Notes: generated from the letters alone by a model not told the origin. A stretch of DNA of 64,000 nucleotides from Streptomyces sp. NBC_01262 (GCF_036226365.1 NZ_CP108462.1:2232001-2296000); one strand, 5' to 3'; shown: positions 1 to 7,421, counted from the first letter of the stretch. Made by a program: numbers and translations.

Positions 1-285
1 CTCATCCTCGACCTGACCGCCCTGTACACCTGGTCGCACGGAGGCCAGGCCGCCATCGTCCAGGCCGCACGCCGCCTCGCCGAGCAGAACCGGCCACTGG
101 AACTCTCCGCGATCCCCGCCGACGGCACCGGCGCCGTCATCTACAACGGCACACCGTTCATCCCGATCCACGACGACCTGGACACTGCCCTGGCCGCCCA
201 CGGTACGACCCGCGACGAACCGGACGGCCGGCGGCAATGGCGCTCCGGCGGCTGGACCGACGACACCCAGCCGCTCACGGTCTGA
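1..285 (+). CDS. STAS-domain (anti-sigma factor antagonist-like) protein, 3' end only
   Basis: The window opens inside this gene; 94 residues and the TGA stop are visible. The first 37 residues have the pattern of the second half of a STAS domain: a hydrophobic strand (LILDLT), a helix rich in Ala and Arg, then a second strand. The strand-helix ending FIPIHDDLDTALAAH fits the end of such domains. STAS proteins bind RsbW-type kinases and free sigma factors, which is known of the family; here it is inferred. The last 11 bases overlap the end of the convergent STAS gene on the other strand. The N-terminus and phosphorylation site lie outside the window, so the assignment is tentative. Confidence 0.5.
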   Translation, partial: LILDLTALYTWSHGGQAAIVQAARRLAEQNRPLELSAIPADGTGAVIYNGTPFIPIHDDLDTALAAHGTTRDEPDGRRQWRSGGWTDDTQPLTV

Positions 286-694
286 TCGGCTCGCCGAAAC
301 GCCCCGCCGTTCGCCCGGGCCTGGCCGTGCTCGGCCGGCGTTCGTGGCTCACCTCGATCAGGACGAGCGGACGTACCGGCTGCGCGCCGAGCATCCGGAG
401 CAGGCGGGCCCTGTAGGCGTCGCAATGGACCGCTATCACTTTGTGCCTGGTAGCTCTCTGAGCGAGCAGCAGCAGATCGCTGGCGCAGCCGATGTCGATG
501 AAGTGCAGTTGCGTAAGGTCGACTACCAGACAGCGAGAGGCCCTGCTCCGGGCCAGCCCGCTCTCCAGCGCGGTGACGAACTGTTCGCGAGTGGCCCCGT
601 CCGCTTCGCCGAACAGCCGCACCACACCGGCCCCGTGTACGGCACGCAACACGCCGCATCCCGACAGAGAATGGCTCCAGTGGATCTGTCGCAT
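275..694 (-). CDS. STAS-domain anti-sigma factor antagonist
   Basis: This 139-residue cytoplasmic protein is a probable anti-anti-sigma factor, a partner of RsbW-like kinases such as the HATPase at 3228-3701. Residues 25-110 follow the STAS pattern: GVVRLFGEAD strand, helix, CLVVDLTQLHFIDIGCASDL, and a last strand near LVLIEV. At the loop where SpoIIAA-type proteins carry the phosphorylated Ser, this one reads FIDIGCAS, so the usual Ser or Thr is not in place. The ATG at 694 follows a GGGAGAAGAGG ribosome site. The reading frame is open upstream into the acs remnant, so the apparent long fusion is a by-product of the frameshift there. The C-terminal 25 residues are low-complexity and basic. 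Confidence 0.7.
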   Translation of the reverse strand: MRQIHWSHSLSGCGVLRAVHGAGVVRLFGEADGATREQFVTALESGLARSRASRCLVVDLTQLHFIDIGCASDLLLLAQRATRHKVIAVHCDAYRARLLRMLGAQPVRPLVLIEVSHERRPSTARPGRTAGRFGEPIRP

Positions 695-747
695 GCCCAC
701 CCACCTCTTCTCCCTGAGCCGACGTGTCGTGCGAGCAGCCCGCAGGG

Positions 748-1596
748 CTACTCGGCCTTTCCGAACGACTGGATCTCCTGGGCTTCTTGCGTGGAGAGCT
801 CGCGGGGGGCGTCTCCGCGGGCGAGCTTCGCGCTCTGGGACGTGCTGGCGGATGTCGTCGACGATCTCGGGGTTGGCCAGGGTGGTGATGTCCCCGACGT
901 CCGCGAAGTTGGAGATCCCTGCGATGACCCGGCGCATGATCTTTCCGGAGCGGGTCTTGGGCATATCGGGGACGATCCACACGTTCCGGGGGCGGGCGAT
1001 CTTCCCGATTCCGTGTTCTATGGCGGCGGCCACCTTCTGCTCGATCTCCGGGCTCGGGGTGAGGCCGGGGTTGAGAGCGACGTACATCTCCACGGCCCGG
1101 CCGCGCAGTTCGTCCATCACCGGCACGGCGGCGGCCTCGGCGACGGTGAGGGTGGCGGATTCGAGTTCCTTGGTGCCGAGGCGGTGGCCGGCGACGTTGA
1201 TGACGTCGCCGATGCGGCCGAGGATCCGGAAGTAGCCGTCGGCGGCCTGGACGGCGCCGTCGCCGCACAGGAACGGCCAGTCGCGCCAGTCGGTGCTGTC
1301 GGGGTCGCGGCAGTAGCGGCGGTAGTAGATGTCGACGAAGCGGTCGGGCTGGCCCCAGACGGTCTGCAGGACGCCGGGCCAGGGGTTGCGGATGCAGATG
1401 TTGCCGGCCGTGCCACTGCCGGCCTCGACGACGTTGCCGTCCTCGTCGTAGATCACCGGGTGGACGCCCAGCACTCCCGGGCCGCAACTGCCGGGCTTCA
1501 TCGGCTGCAGGGCGGGCAGGGTGCTGCCGAGGAAACCGCCGGTCTCGGTCATCCACCAGGTGTCGACGACGGCGGCCTCTCCCTCAAGCCGGGCAC
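748..1596 (-). pseudogene. acs: acetyl-CoA synthetase remnant (C-terminal part)
   Basis: Clear acetyl-CoA synthetase sequence begins at VVDTWWMTETGG (the adenylation-site motif, normally near residue 410 of about 650) and runs through the GDG and GRIGDVINVAGHRLGT motifs to the catalytic lysine region PKTRSGKIMRR. Everything before the motif, more than 400 residues, is gone; the homology ends near 1590 next to an unrelated AG-rich stretch. A second lesion is an extra G in the run at 837-839. Removing it restores the usual tail (QSAKLARGDAPREL) ending at the TAG at 748-750. As it stands the frame runs on into the STAS gene. The protein cannot adenylate acetate because the ATP-binding N-domain is missing. 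It is a decaying remnant. Confidence 0.85.
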
Positions 1597-1652
1597 TTAA
1601 ACAGGGCAGCGCCAGCGCCAGCGCCAGCGCCGCGCAGCGGGGTGACTTTCAT
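1584..1652 (-). other. possible 22-residue leader peptide or leftover gene start
   Basis: An ATG at 1652 follows AGAAGGCAGGTGCA, a fair ribosome site, and opens a 22-residue frame starting MKVTPLRG. It then crosses four GGCGCT hexamers (GAGAGAGA) and stops at TGA 1584-1586, out of frame with the acs remnant. It may be the surviving 5' end of the gene whose deletion created the acs fragment. It may also be meaningless. No family was recognised. Confidence 0.25.
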
Positions 1653-1777
1653 TGCACCTGCCTTCTCTCTCGTTAATTGCGCATTTTCGATCTTGGTGTG
1701 ATCAGCGGGGCGTCAACTTCCGTGCGACCCCGCATGGCCTCAATCTCGCCTATGCGGGGAATGATCTGTGATGGCTT

Positions 1778-1954
1778 TCATTTCTGGGCGTGCTGACCCA
1801 AGTAGAAGAGCAGCATGACAAATCCCGCGAACAGGTGCGTCGCGAAGATGTAGATCATGACTCGCAGCAGCACCGCCCTCTGCTTGTACTTCTCGGTGCC
1901 CGCCCCCGTGCTCGCGGGCGGCTCGGCGCCGTCGGGTCCGGCGTCGTCGCTCAC
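1778..1954 (-). CDS. small single-pass membrane protein, DUF6126-like
   Basis: A 58-residue protein with a polar N-terminus rich in Gly, Ala and Pro (residues 1-20), a basic stretch (EKYKQR), and one membrane segment at about residues 31-53 containing IYIFATHLFAGFVMLLFYLG. It ends HAQK. This layout resembles the DUF6126 family of actinomycetes; the name is from memory of the motif. The GTG start at 1954 overlaps the TGA of the ArsR gene (GTGA), so the two are translationally coupled. The pairing suggests that the regulator controls, or senses through, this membrane peptide, which is inference. Confidence 0.7.
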   Translation of the reverse strand: MSDDAGPDGAEPPASTGAGTEKYKQRAVLLRVMIYIFATHLFAGFVMLLFYLGQHAQK

Positions 1955-2298
1955 GTCGCGCCTCCTGTCATTTCGCTCTGCTGCAGCTCGGCCAGCAGGT
2001 CCTCCTGCCCGGCGAGCAGCTCGGTGAGGATCCGCCGGGCAGCCCGCAGCAACTCGGCCACGTCCCCGCCCGCCAGCTCGTAGACCACGGTTGAGCCACT
2101 GCGCGTGGCGGTGACGATGCCGGAGCGGCGCAGCACTGCCAGCTGCTGGGACAGATTCGACGGCTCGACCTCGATCGCCGCCAGCAGGTCCCGTACCGGC
2201 ATCGGCCCGTCCTGCAGCAGCTCCAGGACCCGGATCCGCACCGGATGCCCCAGCATCCGGAAGAACTCCGCCTTGGCCTGGTACAGCGGAACCTGCAC
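1951..2298 (-). CDS. ArsR-family winged-helix transcriptional regulator
   Basis: 115 residues. An ArsR-type winged helix occupies about residues 5-85: FFRMLGHPVRIRVLELLQDGPMPVRDLLAAIEVEPSN begins it, then LSQQLAVLRRSGIV as recognition helix and GSTVVYEL as wing. No CxC metal motif of the classical arsenic sensors is present, so the inducer is unknown. The GTG at 2298 is preferred because CAGGAG lies 9 bases upstream. The longer frame starting at TTG 2349 would translate the operator itself. The gene is coupled to the DUF6126-like gene, and the palindrome at 2331-2352 lies just upstream, which fits autoregulation. The same palindrome precedes the block at 3934, so that block is a likely second target. 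Confidence 0.85.
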   Translation of the reverse strand: MQVPLYQAKAEFFRMLGHPVRIRVLELLQDGPMPVRDLLAAIEVEPSNLSQQLAVLRRSGIVTATRSGSTVVYELAGGDVAELLRAARRILTELLAGQEDLLAELQQSEMTGGAT

Positions 2299-2330
2299 CC
2301 CGATCAACTCCTGACTGCCGAAAGTCTGGC

Positions 2331-2352
2331 GAATTGAAGAACTCTTCAATCC
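2331..2352. promoter_or_regulatory. 22-bp palindrome, copy 1, probable ArsR operator
   Basis: Arms GAATTGAAGA and TCTTCAATCC around a central AC. The inner 8-bp arms (ATTGAAGA/TCTTCAAT) are a perfect inverted repeat. It lies 33 bases upstream of the ArsR start and 19 bases after the stop of the small PhnA gene. The sequence differs by one base from copy 2 at 3956-3977. Confidence 0.75.
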
Positions 2353-2370
2353 TACGGGACGCGGGCGGGC

Positions 2371-2586
2371 TCAGGCCTTCTTCAGGAAGGCGTTCTTGAG
2401 GACCACGCTCTTGACCTTCTTCGTGTTGCACGCGACCTCATCGGCCCGGCCGGTGAGTCGAATATTCTTCACCAACGTTCCGCGCTTCAGTGCCTCGGAG
2501 GTGCCTTTCACCTTGAGATCCTTGATCAGCGTCACGGAATCACCATCGGCCAGGGCGGTTCCATTGCCGTCCTTCGTGTCACTCAT
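2371..2586 (-). CDS. PhnA-domain protein, short form without zinc ribbon
   Basis: A 71-residue protein matching the C-terminal PhnA (YjdN-type) domain: DGDSVTLIKDLKVKGTSEAL, then GTLVKNIRLT and a basic end KSVVLKNAFLKK. The N-terminal zinc ribbon present in the paralogue at 6978-7334 is missing. The ATG at 2586 has a close AGGGAG site, so this looks like a naturally short protein rather than a truncation. The biochemical role of PhnA proteins is unsettled; the name comes from neighbourhood to phosphonate genes in E. coli, and no such genes are here. It is the last gene of the block running down from 3934, with an 89-base gap before it. Confidence 0.75.
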   Translation of the reverse strand: MSDTKDGNGTALADGDSVTLIKDLKVKGTSEALKRGTLVKNIRLTGRADEVACNTKKVKSVVLKNAFLKKA

Positions 2587-2675
2587 TTTGCTCCCTAGCG
2601 CAATGAATATCGCGGATTTCCATCGGCTGAGAATATCTTTTCCATGCCTGTGCGGCCTATTGCACAAGCCCCACG

Positions 2676-3206
2676 TCATGCGCCTGGCTCCGGCCCGGAC
2701 GCGGCATCCGCAGCCGGGCACGGCAGCAGGCTGATCCGCGACGCACCTGCCGGCCACAGCACCTCCACCGATACCCCGCGGCTGCGTGCATATGCCACCA
2801 AGTGCGCGGTCGCATCCTCTGGGGTGGACCACGAACCGTCCCACACCGCCAGGATCAACCGGCAGCTCACGATGAGGTTCTCGTCCGCCGTCACACATCC
2901 GCCGCGATCCCCGGGGTCGAAATCCAGCAAACGCACATGCTGAGCCAGCACAACAATGGCCCCCGCCGCTATCGCGTCCTGCTCCGACAGCGGAGCAGGC
3001 ACCCCATTCTGTGAGGGCAGTACCGCCACCATGCTCAGCCCCGCCTTGTACGCCGCCCGCGCGAACGCCACCGGTACGCCAGATCCGACCCGAGCCAGCC
3101 CCATCCGCCCGGAATTCCCCACATCCGAAAGCCTTTGACGCAGCTGCGATTCCAGCAGTTCCAGAGTTTCCGCCGTGAGATCCGCGTGACCCACGACTCC
3201 GATCAC
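2676..3206 (-). CDS. SLOG/Rossmann-like nucleotide-binding protein, copy 1 (tentative)
   Basis: 176 residues with MIGVVGHADLT at the start, a pattern (G-x-x-G-H-x-x-L) reminiscent of SLOG-type Rossmann folds. It is followed by RVGSGVPVAFARAAYKAGLSMVAVLPS, a stretch of LDFDPGDRG, and ADENLIVSCRLILAVWDGSWS...GTAHLV-like helix and VEVLWPAGAS. The latter part resembles proteins in which a nucleotide or ribose phosphate is bound by glycine and acidic loops. It is about 60 percent identical by eye to the gene at 5607-6113, with a longer C-terminal tail here. It lies 21 bases after the HATPase gene, so it is probably co-transcribed. A nucleotide ligand is inference. Confidence 0.6.
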   Translation of the reverse strand: MIGVVGHADLTAETLELLESQLRQRLSDVGNSGRMGLARVGSGVPVAFARAAYKAGLSMVAVLPSQNGVPAPLSEQDAIAAGAIVVLAQHVRLLDFDPGDRGGCVTADENLIVSCRLILAVWDGSWSTPEDATAHLVAYARSRGVSVEVLWPAGASRISLLPCPAADAASGPEPGA

Positions 3207-3227
3207 CGAACCACTCCTTTGTGCAGA

Positions 3228-3701
3228 TCAGCGAACAGTCGGCAGTACGAGCTGGACGCGCATGGTCTTGCCCCCGCCGTGCGGCGCGGGATCGACGCCG
3301 AGCGAGCCGCCGTACTCCGCCGCCACCTCAAGAACCGTCAGCAGCCCTTCTCCCGCGGTCTCCGGGGTGACCCTCGGCAGGTCAGGATGCCGGTCTGCGA
3401 CATCGATCACGAGCAGGTGGCGGCGCACGGTCAGGGTGATCTCCACCATCGGCGTGCAGTCCGCCGCATGGCGGACCACGTTGGCGACGAGCTCACTGAC
3501 AACCAGCAGCACGGCGTCCATGAACGACGTGCCAGGAGTGACCCCGAAGGCGGCCAGAACCGCCGCCGTCTCCTGCCCGACCGTTCGCACCGCTCCCCGC
3601 CCCGTCGGCACGGTGAATGCATGCTGCCGCACCCGCGCCGGCACCTCCGGAACCGCGACCAAGACCGCCTCCCGCTTCGGACGCCTACGCCAGGACATCA
3701 C
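3228..3701 (-). CDS. RsbW-like ATP-binding anti-sigma factor / HATPase_c_2 protein
   Basis: 157 residues, a cytoplasmic GHKL-fold ATPase. The N box is ELVANVVRHA (about residue 70), the G1 region is VIDVADRHPDLP, and GEGLLTVLEVAAEYG with GGGKTMRVQLVLP completes the ATP lid and last strand. Streptomyces proteins of this size phosphorylate STAS antagonists or bind sigma factors, and STAS genes lie at 1-694. Its ATG overlaps the stop of the upstream 78-residue gene (ATGA), so the two are coupled. Its cognate partner is not proven by the sequence. Confidence 0.82.
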   Translation of the reverse strand: MMSWRRRPKREAVLVAVPEVPARVRQHAFTVPTGRGAVRTVGQETAAVLAAFGVTPGTSFMDAVLLVVSELVANVVRHAADCTPMVEITLTVRRHLLVIDVADRHPDLPRVTPETAGEGLLTVLEVAAEYGGSLGVDPAPHGGGKTMRVQLVLPTVR

Positions 3702-3934
3702 TGCCCCGCCTCTCTCGCCGCGTTCCCTGTGCCGTCCGCATCCGGCGCGGGATCCGTTGCGATGCCGTGCTCACGCGCCATGCGCAGCGCGTCGTCCACT
3801 TCGTCCACTGCCACCGCCGCGGCATACGCGTCCCCAGCCTCGGTCGCGGCTGCCAGTGCGGCATGCGCCTCCTGCACCCGCCTGCGTACCGCGTCCGCGA
3901 ACGCGCTCCTGTCAGAGCCCCGCGCCTGAGCCAC
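3698..3934 (-). CDS. hypothetical 78-residue helical protein
   Basis: A short, Ala-rich, probably helical protein: residues 10-55 carry heptad-like VRRRVQEAHAALAAATEAGDAYAAAVAVDEVDDALRMA in pieces, followed by an acidic, disordered-looking tail. No family recognised. The GTG start at 3934 follows CGGAG by 8 bases. It is the first gene of the block controlled by the palindrome at 3956-3977, and its end overlaps the HATPase start by 4 bases. A small partner or regulator of the HATPase is one possibility. Confidence 0.6.
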   Translation of the reverse strand: MAQARGSDRSAFADAVRRRVQEAHAALAAATEAGDAYAAAVAVDEVDDALRMAREHGIATDPAPDADGTGNAAREAGQ

Positions 3935-3955
3935 TCAACCACTCCGATAACTAGC

Positions 3956-3977
3956 GAATTGAAGAACTCTTCAATTC
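3956..3977. promoter_or_regulatory. 22-bp palindrome, copy 2, probable ArsR operator
   Basis: A perfect inverted repeat: GAATTGAAGA, AC, TCTTCAATTC. It lies 22 bases upstream of the GTG at 3934 and matches copy 1 (2331-2352) at 21 of 22 positions. CTAG flanks it on the outer side of both arms at near-equal distances. The position fits repression of the four-gene block. Confidence 0.75.
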
Positions 3978-4096
3978 TAGCCCCCTCGGCAGGTTGCCCA
4001 TAGCTCGTACGAAACGACTGGTCCGCACCGACGACGTCATTGCACAACGGGTCGCCAGCGTTATCCCCCGGGCCCATCGACGCCTGAGTCCGATGC

Positions 4097-5000
4097 TCAG
4101 CCGGTGGCCTGAACAGCCACGGCCCGGAAGAAGGAGGCATGGGCGGCGGGGCTGCACGGGATCTCGGGGTTCCACGCCGCCACGCCTGCCCCGGCGGTGA
4201 GGGTGCGCCAGGCGGGCGATGTTTCGAGTTCGCGTGGCTGGATCGCGTTGGCCCGGCTGTCCGCCAGGATCAGGTCGGCGTCCAACGAGGCGGCCTGTTC
4301 CCGGTTCATCGAGGCCCAGTTCGCCCCCGTGTCCCCGGCTGGATCGATCAGTTGGACGCCGAGGGCCGCCAGGTGACGCAGCTCGCGCCAGGTCTGCGGA
4401 CGCGCCACGTACACCTGGTCGGGGGCCCTCGACCGACAGCGCCAGCGCCCTCATCGGTACCGTACGGCGGGCCGTCGCGGAGCGCAGCGCGTCCTCGGCC
4501 GCCGTCAACTCCCGTTTCCGCGCGGCCTGGGCGAGTGCCTGAGGGCCGGCGCCGAGAGCTGCGGCCAGGGCGGCGAAGCGTCGCAGGATTCCAGCGAAGT
4601 CGGCGCCGGCTGCCGACCGACAGCGCGATGACGGGAACCCCTGCGGCCCACAGGGACTCAGCTACGGCGCCGGGCAGCGCGTACAGCGCCTCATCGTCAT
4701 ACGTGACGTCCACGACGGCATCAGGCCGCAGCGCGGACAACCCGTCCCTGTCGAAGCCGTCCCCCGCCCCGAGATAGATGACGCCGTCCGGTGGCAGCGA
4801 CCCGGCCTTGGCCAGCTCCACCACCGCCTTCCCGTCATGGCCCGGCCCGAACACCTCGACCGGCCGCACCCCCAGATCTCACTGAGCCGCACCCGCGCGT
4901 ACGTACGCCACCACCCGCTCCGGACGGCGCGCAGCCCCCAACGTCAGTCCCCGGTCACGGCGAACGTCCACGTCCCCTCGCCCGCCATCCGCGGCCTCCC
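4097..5000 (-). pseudogene. FecB/FepB-like iron-siderophore substrate-binding protein, decayed
   Basis: Pieces of a class III periplasmic binding protein can be read in three frames. The order is RPERVVAYVRAGAA (near 4900), RPVEVFGPGHDGKAVVELAK (from 4869), GVPVIALSVG, then ADFAGILRRFAALAAALGAG, then QVYVARPQTWRELRHLAALG and LILADSRAN. Lesions seen are an in-frame TGA near 4880, a frameshift near 4607-4616 and another in the C run near 4428-4434. No signal peptide or lipobox could be found upstream. No permease or ATPase genes lie nearby, so transport is not possible from this locus. It is an advanced pseudogene. Confidence 0.75.
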
Positions 5001-5142
5001 CCACCCGAGACCGCCATGAAACCGTGGCCCCGGCCCGCGCAAGAGCGCCTGTGGCATTCGGACGTGTCAGGCGGACGGCCTTGATGAGGATGCTGAGGGA
5101 GCCCGGGCGAACTCATTCAACGGGGGACACGTCCGCACGTTT

Positions 5143-5610
5143 CTACGATTCGCGGGTGAACCGGAAGCCGGTGACGATGTCGGGGCTGATCCGTACGACG
5201 TGCTCCATCGCGCCGTCCATCCAGGGGTGGAGCAGCCGTTCGCAGCGGGCCAGTTGGTCCGGGTGGCGTACCAGGGTGGCGGTGCCGGTAACGATCACAC
5301 TCCAACCGGTGCGGTCGGTCTCGTCCAGTTGGTCGGCCTCGTAGGCGAACACCGCGCCGGAGCCGGCCGGGTCGAGAACGGCGGCGCCGGAGTGGGCGCG
5401 GATGACGATATGGCCGTCGTCGAGGATGTGGTTGACCGGGCGGACGGCGGGCAGCGCCTGATGGGAGAAGACCACCCGGCCCCAGGCGACGCCGGCCAGC
5501 AACCGCAGTGCCTCGGCCGTCGGCAGCTCGACCATCCGGGCAGGGCCGCGGCCCCCATGGTCGCCGCTGGTATTCATCACGTGCCGCCGCACGCTCTCGT
5601 CGCCGCTCAT
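5143..5610 (-). CDS. pyridoxamine 5'-phosphate oxidase (PPOX) family flavin-binding protein
   Basis: 155 residues. The split-barrel flavin fold is indicated by LLAGVAWGRVVFSHQALPAVRPVNHILDDG in pieces (residues about 37-65), HIVIRAHSG, AVFAYEADQLDE and GWSVIVTGTATLV. Proteins of this class bind FMN, F420 or haem and often serve in redox or dormancy responses. The ATG at 5610 overlaps the stop of the upstream SLOG-like gene (ATGA). No strong ribosome site precedes it, which fits coupled translation. The substrate cannot be told from sequence. Confidence 0.8.
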   Translation of the reverse strand: MSGDESVRRHVMNTSGDHGGRGPARMVELPTAEALRLLAGVAWGRVVFSHQALPAVRPVNHILDDGHIVIRAHSGAAVLDPAGSGAVFAYEADQLDETDRTGWSVIVTGTATLVRHPDQLARCERLLHPWMDGAMEHVVRISPDIVTGFRFTRES

Positions 5611-6113
5611 GAGGCGGGACCGAGCACGCCGTAGGCGGCGTCGCGGGACGCGCCGGTCGGCCACACCACGTCCACCGGTACGCCCAGGCTGCGGGCGTAC
5701 GCCACCAGGTGGGCGGTGGCGTCCCGGCCGGTGGACCACGAGCCGTCCCACACCGCCAGGATCCGGCGGCAGGACTGGATCAGGGTCTCGTCGGCGGTCA
5801 CGCAGGCGTCGCGGTTGCGGGGGTCGAAGTCGACCAGGCGGACGTGCTCGGCGAGTACCAACATCTCCCCTGCGGCCACCGCGTCGGGCTTCGCGAGCGG
5901 TGCGGGCAGTGCGCCCTGGGCCGGCAGGACGGCCACCAGGGCCAGCCCGGCCTTGCGCACGGCCCGGGCGAAGGCCACCGGCAGTCCCGCGCCGACTCGG
6001 GCGAGCGCTGCTGTGCCCGGTGGGACGATCCCTTCCAGTCGGGCGCGCAGCTCGCGCTCCAGCCGCTGCAGCGTCACCGCGGTGAGGTCGGGGTGCCCCA
6101 CGATTCCGATCAT
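5607..6113 (-). CDS. SLOG/Rossmann-like nucleotide-binding protein, copy 2 (tentative)
   Basis: 168 residues, a paralogue of 2676-3206. Shared blocks are GHPDLTAVTLQRLE, RVGAGLPVAFARAVRKAGLA, VAVLPAQGALPAPL, VRLVDFDPRN, CVTADETLIQSC and ILAVWDGSWSTGRDATAHLV. Conservation is highest around the GH motif and the WDG motif, so those are candidate ligand or catalytic sites. It is coupled to the PPOX gene by a 4-base overlap, whereas copy 1 follows a HATPase gene. Function unknown; nucleotide or NAD-like ligand binding is inferred from the fold pattern. Confidence 0.6.
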   Translation of the reverse strand: MIGIVGHPDLTAVTLQRLERELRARLEGIVPPGTAALARVGAGLPVAFARAVRKAGLALVAVLPAQGALPAPLAKPDAVAAGEMLVLAEHVRLVDFDPRNRDACVTADETLIQSCRRILAVWDGSWSTGRDATAHLVAYARSLGVPVDVVWPTGASRDAAYGVLGPAS

Positions 6114-6744
6114 CGAGTCAGTGCTTTCTGCGACGCGGCGCCGTCATCGGGCGAGGGTAGTCCCACGTGCCGGCACCACCGGAGCACGCGTTGCGCTCAG
6201 GTCATTCGACACACCGACTCGCGTCCTGGGGAAGGGGCCGAACGGCCCTACGCAAAGGACCACGACCTGCTTCCCCGCCCCCTTCGGTCGTCGACGGCCC
6301 GCGTCCATGACCCCGTCGTGTCCCGGGTCGAACGGCGCGCCACCCGGATGCACTACGGCGATATCCGTCTGGTGTGCGGCCCTCAGCGATGCGGGCGGAA
6401 CAGTTGAACTGTCTCGTGCAAGGCGGTCCTCGCGCCGTGGGGGGCGCGGCCAGCCGCGGGAAGTGTGCGGTGATCTCGGGTCCCGTCTGTTCGTACACCC
6501 GCGCCGGTCGCGGTGTTCGGGCTGCGGGATTCGCATGTGCTGCTGCCGGAGGCCATCTGGGCGCGGCGGGCCGAGCCGAGGGCACGGTCCGCGGCCGGAT
6601 CGGCCGCTTCCGCGGGCGGTCGGAGGACGTTCGCCGGTACTTCACCGTCGCGCTGGTCGCGCTCGCCGATGCCCCGGTGATGCCCGACTCGTCCGGGACC
6701 CCGCTGGTGGACGCCGTCTCGGCCACCACGGCCGCCATCGGGCG
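6114..6744. other. gap without a recognisable gene
   Basis: About 630 bases between the SLOG-like copy 2 and the ATPase remnant. All frames were read. Open frames exist on both strands, but none gives a protein-like pattern or a family motif. The stretch before 6745 may be further decayed sequence of the mobile-element ATPase or a lost gene. Confidence 0.5.
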
Positions 6745-6981
6745 GTGAAGTCGGCCCGCATGAACTCGGTGTCGCGGTCGAAGTTCGCCGGCCGGTCGGC
6801 CCCGCTGTTCTCCGACGACGCCGTCGACCTGATCCACCTCACCAGTCACGGCCTGCCCCGCTCGGTCAACGACATCGCAATGCAGTCTCTGATCGCCGCG
6901 TTCGCCGACGAGAAGAGCATCCTGGACAACTCCTCCACCCGCCTCGCCGTGAGGCCGAGGCCGGATACGCTGGCGGGGTGA
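6745..6981 (+). pseudogene. C-terminal remnant of a TniB/ExeA-type AAA ATPase
   Basis: The frame reads [57 protein letters not shown]. This is the characteristic end of the ATP-binding helper proteins (ExeA/TniB-like) that accompany DDE transposases in actinomycetes. The Walker A and B parts, about 200 residues, are absent upstream. It is therefore a leftover of a mobile element. The frame overlaps the start of the PhnA gene by 4 bases. Confidence 0.65.
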
Positions 6982-7334
6982 TCGAGAATATTCCCCGGTG
7001 TCCGAAGTGCTCCGGTGAGTACACCTACGAGATGGACTCCCTGGTGGTGTGCCCGGAGTGCGGCCACGAGTGGGTGCCCGCCGAGGGCGGCACGGCTTCC
7101 GGCGCCCCTGCGGAGCGGGTCGTCAAGGACTCCGTCGGCAATGTGCTGCAGAACGGCGACTCCGTGGTCGTGGTGAAGGCGCTCAAGGTCAAGGGGAGTC
7201 CCTCGGGGATAAAGGCCGGCACGAAGGTGCGCAACATCCGGCTGGTGGAGGGAGTCGACGGCCACGACATCGACTGCAAGATCGACGGTTTCGGGGCGAT
7301 GCAGCTCAAGTCGAGCGTGGTCAAGAAGGGCTGA
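6978..7334 (+). CDS. PhnA family protein (zinc ribbon plus PhnA domain)
   Basis: 118 residues. An N-terminal zinc ribbon ([25 protein letters not shown], cysteines in two CPxC pairs, residues 8-32) is followed by a linker and the PhnA domain ([41 protein letters not shown]). This is the full-length YjdN-type architecture. The GTG at 6978 has no good ribosome site. A TACGCT -10-like hexamer ends about 8 bases before it, so a leaderless mRNA is possible. The hairpin at 7422-7451 could end transcription. Function uncertain; there is no phosphonate pathway nearby. Confidence 0.88.
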   Translation: MIENIPRCPKCSGEYTYEMDSLVVCPECGHEWVPAEGGTASGAPAERVVKDSVGNVLQNGDSVVVVKALKVKGSPSGIKAGTKVRNIRLVEGVDGHDIDCKIDGFGAMQLKSSVVKKG

Positions 7335-7421
7335 CCTACCCGCCCCGCTCACCGGGTGGCCCGGCAGCAGTCGGATGCCGAATTGGATCGCGCTGGGCAT
7401 CGTGGTCGCGGATGTCCACAT

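Noticed and set aside
275..1552. 425-residue fusion of acetyl-CoA synthetase tail and STAS domain
   Set aside because: The fusion comes from a frameshift at 837-839; the STAS gene has its own ribosome site and start at 694.
3951..4508. 185-residue frame on the minus strand ending LKSSSIR
   Set aside because: It crosses the decayed binding-protein gene and ends in the palindrome, which itself encodes LKSSSIR. The same peptide appears at the start of the long ArsR frame for the same reason.
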